A stretch of 64,000 bases of DNA from Phyto melanocephala (Eukaryota; Arthropoda; Insecta; Diptera; Rhinophoridae): assembly GCA_941918925.1 (NCBI GenBank), contig OW799236.1, positions 86,020,213-86,084,212 on the forward strand. The letters are read 5' to 3'. Numbering within the stretch: the first letter of the stretch is position 1; every line of letters begins with the position of its first letter. The notes under the pieces are model-generated. The model searched no databases and was not told where the DNA came from. It saw only the letters and a program-made list of their open reading frames with translations. The translations under genes were made by a program, and so were the position numbers. Positions 57,945 through 64,000 of the stretch are shown here, in pieces.

Positions 57945-59090
57945 AGAAAAATAAAGTTTCATTTTTTTATTTAATCCATCTGTGCGTAAAATTTCCAAAA
58001 AAGCTGCAGTTTTTTTTTTTATTGTAACAAAACATTATTAATTATTACATTTGTGTATATTATGTTGACATTTGTCAAAGTTCATAACAATAAAACAAAC
58101 GATTGCAATAAAAAAAAAACAATATTAACATCAAAATGTAACTAAAGCTGATAACAAATTAATAACAATAAAATATTTATGAAATCAGTTAATTGTTTTG
58201 TTTGTTGTTTTAATGAACACATTTGCAATTAAATATTATTGAGTTTTTATAATCAAGAGATTTAGCCATTTAATGTTTTTTTTTTGCTTTATGTAAGTAT
58301 GCAAGTGTATATGTATACACACATACTCATATGCATATGCATAGAAATATATTATTTTAAGTAGATGGTTGTTTAAAAAAATCATACTCAATTTTATAAT
58401 AAAAACAGTGCGGCCAATGTGAGGTATTAATCAAAATATTTTAAGACCGCGAACTAAATATTCAAGAAATTGTGGTTGATATTGGACTTAGAATTGGAAA
58501 ATCTGTTTATTTAATGTGCAAACTTATTGCAATATAAATACGAGATATTAGTTCTTATAGAAAAAACTTCATAACTATCGTCGATTTTTTTCTTTCTTTA
58601 ATGATGGTGATATATAAAACACTGGATTCATGTTCGTAAAAGTAAAACTTTAGCAAGGAATAACTCATTTCACTGATGCTTTTTCTGTTGTATTTATAAT
58701 TATTAAGACAAGATTTCTAGGAAAACAAATTAGAAAATTGGGCGTGGCTGCATATCTGTAAAAGCATCGATACCAGGATACCGTTTATTAAGAAATTTTT
58801 GAAAAGTTATCGTGGTATTTTTAATACAAAGAAAATTAATTTGTTGTACAAGTTTCACATAAATGTAAGAGCAATAACTGACGTATTTCTTTTATTTTTT
58901 TTTATATATTCATAATTCCAAGATCATGGATCGTATAAAAAAAATAAAAACAATCGGTTTGTGGCTACGCTAATGCTACTGCAGCACGTATGTAAGAGCA
59001 TCATTTGTGGTCGACTCCGCATACCTATTTCACTTATTCTATTTATGTTGCATCTGTTATTTGTTTGAAATTGAGAAAAAAGGCGTCTTT
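57945..59090. other. Non-coding AT-rich stretch
   Basis: A short plus-strand phrase at 58440-58530 (NIQEIVVDIGLRIGKS) vaguely resembles a transposase helix-turn-helix but is too short to call. Nothing else seen. Confidence 0.35.
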
Positions 59091-59093
59091 CGT

Positions 59094-59973
59094 ATATGGG
59101 CATTTCCATGTCATCGTACGTGACATATGTACTCCTATAAAGTGGAGTAATTTTTGCTAAAGTAAGAGTATCTGAAACAAAATTAGATCTTTATATTCCA
59201 TTCAAAGGGTACTTTATTTAAAAAAAACATTAATTATATTCGAATCATTATTGTCTAAAAAATCCAGAAAAATAAGAATATTTCGTACGTGACATAAAAC
59301 AGAAGTGATTTTGAGGTATATATGGGAATATGAAAAAATCTGCGAATCTTGAGAGGCATTTTTTATTTTTTTTCAATAAGCCAAATATTTTTCATTTAAA
59401 AACGTAATCTCAATTGAAAACCGTATTTAAATGATTTTAAAATAAATTCAATTTAATATCGTTCGTGACATATCGTACGTGACAGATTTTTCTCGAATAG
59501 TGTTCTTAGGTAATAAAAATTATATCATGTTAAGAAAAAAAGTTAAATTGTAAATTAGGTGCTCTTGCGACTGTTCAAACACGAATGACAGAAACAAGTA
59601 ATGTTTTTGCTTTACGTACTGATACTACGTACGTGATGAAAAAAAAATACCGCTAATTGGACTCTATATTTTATTTTTCTTATGGATCTTGTTAATTGTT
59701 GTTGTTGCCTTAATTTTAAAGCATTTTTACAATTACAATTTATTTTTACAATTTAGTCGCTTAAAAAAAATAGTTGATTGCAATTCTTTAAAATAAGTCA
59801 AAGAGATAATCAGATTAAACTCTTATTATTGCTCTTAAAATAATTTAATAAGCTCTTAATACCTGCGCATGGTAAAATTTCAGTGTTTTCTTATCAATAA
59901 ACTTTTATTGAAAAACTTTCAAGAGTTTTTATTTTTACAGTCGTGGTTGACATATTCATGGAAATGCCCATAT
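59094..59973. mobile_element. TIR element D2 with repeated CGTACGTGAC motifs
   Basis: The ends ATATGGGCATTTCCATG and its complement are perfect over 17 bases. CGTACGTGAC or a one-base variant occurs five times (about 59114, 59284, 59463, 59477, 59632). Uninterrupted at 880 bp. No coding frame. Closely similar to D1 (22620-24266) over the full length. Confidence 0.8.
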
Positions 59974-60009
59974 TATATTTAAGAATATATGTGGGAAACA
60001 ATGTAAGTA

Positions 60010-60190
60010 AAGGGTGGTTAAACTTTAAGGGCCGATTTTGATTTTAAATAAAACACAATTTATTTAGGAAATTATCGTAATTTCTTTTTATTATGATAAT
60101 ATTGGTATGGTGCAATTATGTATGGAACCAAATATCGGTCAAATAGCCGATGCGACCTCGATCCGATAGTCCAAATTTTCAAAGTATAAC
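60010..60190 (-). mobile_element. mariner-derived MITE M5, solo and truncated
   Basis: Starts AAGGGTGGTTAAACTTTAAG after TA and continues with the reversed MITE interior (AAATAAAACACAATTTATTT, GGTGCAATTATGTATGG). The other end is missing. It is the only copy outside a HINE-B, 37 bases from the end of D2. Confidence 0.65.
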
Positions 60191-60194
60191 CTTA

Positions 60195-61015
60195 TGAAAA
60201 ATTAAAAAAAAATATAATTCATAATAGTGCTAAATTTTGGGACAGTATTTCCTTGAAAACAATATTTTTTTGAAATCCTAGAACATGATAATATGACAGG
60301 TTGGGACACCTTGTGAAAATATTTACTATATTTTCAAGAATGAAAAAATGATAAAAAATATAATCAAAAAGCATTTTTGATGTTTATAAAATTTATGTTT
60401 TTTTTCAACAATAACATTTAATTAAATACCAACTTATTCCATAAGCCTCTGTTTCTTTAATATTAAATAAGTCCTGCCAATATATACATATGTATGTATG
60501 TGCATATATTAAAATATTAAATTAACGATGATTAAATATAAATGATGAGAGAAAATCTTTAATGAGCACACATATGTAAACATAAATTAAAATATGCCTT
60601 ATAGGATATTCCATAAAATCTTTTTTTTTTTTTGAAATTTGTACTCTATAAAATTAAGTTCTTTTAAGGCAGCACTATGTTTTTGGAAAAAAAAACTTTT
60701 TGGACAAATGAGTTTATAAAACATACAATTATAATTTCTTCTCACTACTACTTTACTGAGGCTTAGCCTTTAAATGTTTTTTAGTGAACATAAAAGGATT
60801 GAGATCAACCAAATTTTAACAAACGTTTTGCCCAAGGCATATTTATTCATCAGGTATTCTTTTTTAAACAGCTGACTATTTTTTTGTTCATTTGTTTTGA
60901 ATTTCAGATGTCAATTTTGTGTCTGTTTTCCGTTAAATAAAAAATATTAATCAAATTTCAATAGTGTTTAAAGTGCTATGTTGAAAATATTTTATAAAAA
61001 ATAAAATTTGTGCTA
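60195..61015. other. Non-coding AT-rich stretch
   Basis: No frame or repeat supported. Confidence 0.35.
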
Positions 61016-61029
61016 AAACAAAAACTTAA

Positions 61030-61400
61030 ACCTTTTATTTAATGATGTTTTTTATGCAAAAAAGTTAGGGATTGTTTTTAAAGTTCCAAAGGATGTTGGT
61101 AAGAGGAACAAGTAGAGCGAGATATGTCACACAAAATTTTCGTCAAATACATTTTTATGTGAGAATAATTTTTTACCAATGCAGATTATAAAAATAAGGC
61201 ATAAAGCAATTTTATTGCCAAATGCTGTTCCAATAGTTCAGCCTATTCCACAAATAAATTATTTTTGGCACGAATCTGACCATCAACCAAAACTGCAAGC
61301 ATAAAGCCATCTCGTTACAGAAGTTGCAATGGCTTATAATACGATGCCGCAAACGTTTTCTGTTTGAATTGAACCCAAATATCAAACACATCTTCAAGTT
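61030..61400 (+). pseudogene. THAP-domain protein remnant
   Basis: The plus strand reads NDVFYAKKLGIVFKVPKDVG and KRNK, stop, SEICHTKF, then in the next frame CENNFLPMQIIKIRHKAILL and PNAVPIVQPIPQ. This matches the second half of a THAP zinc finger (W...C, C..., and the final AVP motif), a DNA-binding domain of P-element-type transposases and related proteins. The conserved Trp is TAG, and a frameshift lies near 61125. Downstream to about 62280 there are short frames with many stops that could be the rest of a P-like transposase, but I cannot show this. Confidence 0.5.
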
Positions 61401-61404
61401 CAAA

Positions 61405-62345
61405 GTAGAAAAGCAACCGGGTTACCTCAGTACTGCGAGTATTTGGTGCAAAAATTAAAGCTAATGCAGGCTTAAAAAAAATCAATTTAAATAAGTTGCA
61501 AAAAGAGTAAAATAAAATTTCATAAACAAATTCTTATCTTGTTTAATGAATGACGAAAACCTTGTACAGCTTACGGATCAACATTTTAATGTTGCTAATG
61601 CTCAGGGAAATGTTGAAGATAACTTTAAGATGCAAGAGTAGACAAATTTCTCTAAAAATTCTTCGTATGGCAAGCTTTATACAGTTGCGTCAAAAGAAGA
61701 AAGTCTTTTGTTACAGTGGGCTATATAAGTACCGAAATATATGTACATCAAAGAATATTAGCAAAAAAGGCAAAAAAATTTCTACCAAGAGAAGCCAATC
61801 CTCCAACTTGTCTGCATCTTAGACTAGTAGAGAGATATTGAGCTATTTTTCAACGAATATAAAAGACCGCAAAAAAGGTATCCATCATAATAGAAGATTT
61901 TAAAAAGAAATGTTCAAATTGCTCTAAAAAATACTAAAATAACCATCAAATTCTTATTATAATGATTTTTAAAAAAGGTCTACGAGATCATATGTAGTGG
62001 TTAGAGCTATAAAGTTATATTTTTCTGTGATCTGTAACATAATATCATAAAGACAAAAGAAGTTCAAAACTCTAAGATCAACCGTTTTCAAATTGAAAAT
62101 GCTAAGAATTTTCCCTTACTCCATAGCTCTCTAGGAGAAATATTCGGAAGGAGATACGAAGGACATACACTAATTTAAGAGTTCTTTAGATGACTGAGGG
62201 AGCAAATTACAGCATTAGAATGCGATCGAAGTTGTAAAATCCTTAATAGAATTTCTATGACACAAGCACAGTTAACATAAACGCTTAAGTAAAATTTCCG
62301 TAATTTGCCCTCTGTTTATCAAATTACGTTTTTGTTAACCATTAT
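61405..62345. other. Stretch downstream of the THAP remnant
   Basis: Lower AT content than the flanks suggests decayed coding sequence. A 90-codon frame at 61550-61822 is probably out of phase. No motif identified. Confidence 0.3.
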
Positions 62346-62350
62346 TTTTT

Positions 62351-63528
62351 CATACCCTTCACCTATGGTACCGACTTTGGAATTCCGTTTGTAATTTTTA
62401 CAATATTAATTTCTGACAGTTTATGTCATCTAATTGATGTTCATTTGTCCTCTTATTAGTTGAAATCAACTTTTTAAAGCCCCTACATATTGCAGAGATA
62501 TGTGTGTTATATCAGTCTTTTCAAAATATTCGGAAATTAATCTCTATTGAAATCCAGAACAATTTACCCATAACTTTCGGAGCAGATAAACACGATTATC
62601 TCTATGTTGTCCTATATTTGCACCAAGTTTCTTGCTATTTTCAAAGGCTATTCGTAAACGATTATAGATGAATCGAAATGCAATCGACAAAGTTATAAGC
62701 AAAAATTTTTTTAAAAGAAATATACAATTTTTTAAATATATATCAAGTTTTTGAAGCTTCCAAATATGTGTTGGACATGCTTGTAAAACTTAATTTTAAG
62801 CCGCTGTCTCAAAAAAATTTCCTGAAAAAAACTAAGTGAGATATAACCCCCAAAATAAAACTGCTTGGGTGTTTTTCATTTAATTTACAAACAATATTGA
62901 ATCTTTTTTTAGCTTGTAGACATCATAGAGATTTAATTTTGAAATCAAATAAAAACAGAATACAGAACAATATAAAAAATTGAAAATCCAAGATGGCCGG
63001 CCCTACAACATTTTGTGCAGTAAATAGTTAAAATCTAGTATTTAAAAGTTTAAAAATATTGCAATCAAATGAAAGGACTTGGCAAGTGGAATGCAGTTAG
63101 CTATAAAAAAGTTAACATTTTAAATGGCGGGATATCAAATATACTACGTTTGATTTTTTTTCGCTTCAACTCTAACAATATTGGTATCAAATGAAAGAAC
63201 TTGACCAGTATAATGCAGTATATTTTAAAAAAGAATAAATTCTAAGATGAGGTAAAATAACGCGGATAATTTGCTTGACTTCATTAATATTGGTTTACTA
63301 GTTGAATTCAATTAGGTTAGGTTAGGTAGAACAGGCAGCTGCTGTGAAGCTCACTTGGGTCCATTTTATTGATCCATTTGAATTCAATTAACTATGTAAA
63401 ATTTTAAAATCAAAGATGGCGTCGGCAATAATAAGAAATCCAGGCTAAACTACGATGCGGTAATTTATACAACAAGGAGAAGGGTATTTTCAGATCCAAT
63501 ACGACCAGGTATAGTACCTTTACCTGTT
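62351..63528 (-). repeat. HINE-G2, complete, reverse
   Basis: The left end, CATACCCTTCACCTATGGTA, is the reversed 3' end; the right end, GGTATAGTACCTTTACCTGTT, is the reversed 5' end, a relative of the AACAAGTAAGAGTGCTATA end of the other families. The middle has CCAAGATGGCCGGCCC and CAAAGATGGCGTCGGC. A LINE stub (63315-63377) interrupts it. Confidence 0.65.
63315..63377 (-). mobile_element. Very short LINE 3' stub with CCTAA tail
   Basis: A 13-bp target duplication, TTGAATTCAATTA, flanks it (63302-63314 and 63378-63390). On the minus strand it ends GGACCCAAGTGAGC ... CTACCTAACCTAACC, as in 37598-37868. It is a 63-base extremely 5'-truncated insertion. Confidence 0.8.
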
Positions 63529-63850
63529 ATTATATTTTTATACGTAACATATCACTTATTTTCTCTGCATTTACATATGAATATTTTTTTATTTTCCATC
63601 CACACAAACAGCATGGATTCGTAATTATTTTATTTGCATTTCATTTCAATATCAATTTAATTAATAAATTTTTAAGAAACTTTTAATGAGAAAAAATTTA
63701 CCGCAAGTGGTTGATAACAGAATTCTGTAAAAGTTTCATTAATCAATAGCAGATTAAGGACCATTATTATATTATGCCTTTAGTTAAACGTAGGATTTGT
63801 GTGCCCGGTAAATAGCTTTGCATTATTACAACTTCCATTTTTTATAGGTG

Positions 63851-63851
63851 T

Positions 63852-63943
<92 letters not shown>

Positions 63944-63967
63944 TAATAATAATAATAATATAATAAT
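63851..63967. repeat. TAA/AAT trinucleotide microsatellite
   Basis: About 38 units of TAA with one CAA interruption near 63940 and a phase slip at the end. Confidence 0.97.
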
Positions 63968-64000
63968 GGTCATAAGAGTGCCAAAGGTGTAATGATAAAT

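Noticed and set aside
61550..61822. 90-codon frame downstream of the THAP remnant
   Set aside because: Composition and phase do not fit the THAP frame; no motif found.
1..64000. CRISPR arrays, rRNA, operons, bacterial promoters
   Set aside because: No regularly spaced repeats and no prokaryotic gene organisation; the window is eukaryotic.

Overview
The window looks like a piece of a dipteran nuclear genome, most likely a calyptrate fly (blowfly, housefly or stable-fly type). It is very AT-rich and almost without intact genes. The most abundant repeats have the layout of Drosophila DINE-1/INE-1 elements (Helentron-derived, 'HINE'). The other decayed transposons are typical of flies: DD41D mariners, Jockey-like LINEs, hAT and a Transib-like element. 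No rRNA, intact tRNA, CRISPR array or bacterial-style operon is visible. The species is inferred from repeat style only.

Layout. 0-7 kb: a HINE copy, a complete but dead mariner (1238-2536), a hammerhead-ribozyme relic (3.7 kb), a Lys-rich gene remnant (about 4-4.5 kb) and a nearly complete copy of a multicopy arthropod protein family on the minus strand (5221-6930). 7-26 kb: mainly non-coding AT-rich DNA with a reverse HINE, a Transib-like TIR element, LINE and hAT fragments, MITEs and a TIR element carrying repeated CGTACGTGAC motifs. 26-35 kb: a nested repeat cluster. Two HINE-B copies lie tail to tail and make an inverted repeat of about 1.7 kb per arm; the left copy is interrupted by a tandemly repeated, hammerhead-bearing element. 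35-46 kb: a hAT with a perfect 8-bp target duplication, LINE-interrupted MITEs, and a mariner relic split by a HINE and smaller hairpin elements. 46-64 kb: further HINE copies, LINE and THAP-domain relics, a possible small spliced gene on the minus strand near 53.7 kb, and a TAA microsatellite at the end.

The strongest candidate for something new is the 706-bp insertion at 29984-30689. It has a 509-bp unit repeated 1.4 times, an 11-bp target duplication checked against three empty sites in this window, and two identical type I hammerhead ribozyme motifs on the minus strand. That is the architecture of a retrozyme or Penelope-related non-autonomous retroelement whose RNA could be cut into 509-nt monomers and circularised. 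Related ribozyme relics lie at about 3.7, 29.6 and 49.7 kb, and the helices are partly preserved by compensating changes.

The genes do not form a pathway. The window is a record of nested insertions, and their order can be read in several places: the small mariner MITE entered HINE-B before HINE-B copies spread, a mariner later entered one HINE-B, the Transib-like element entered a HINE-G, and the retrozyme entered only one HINE-B.
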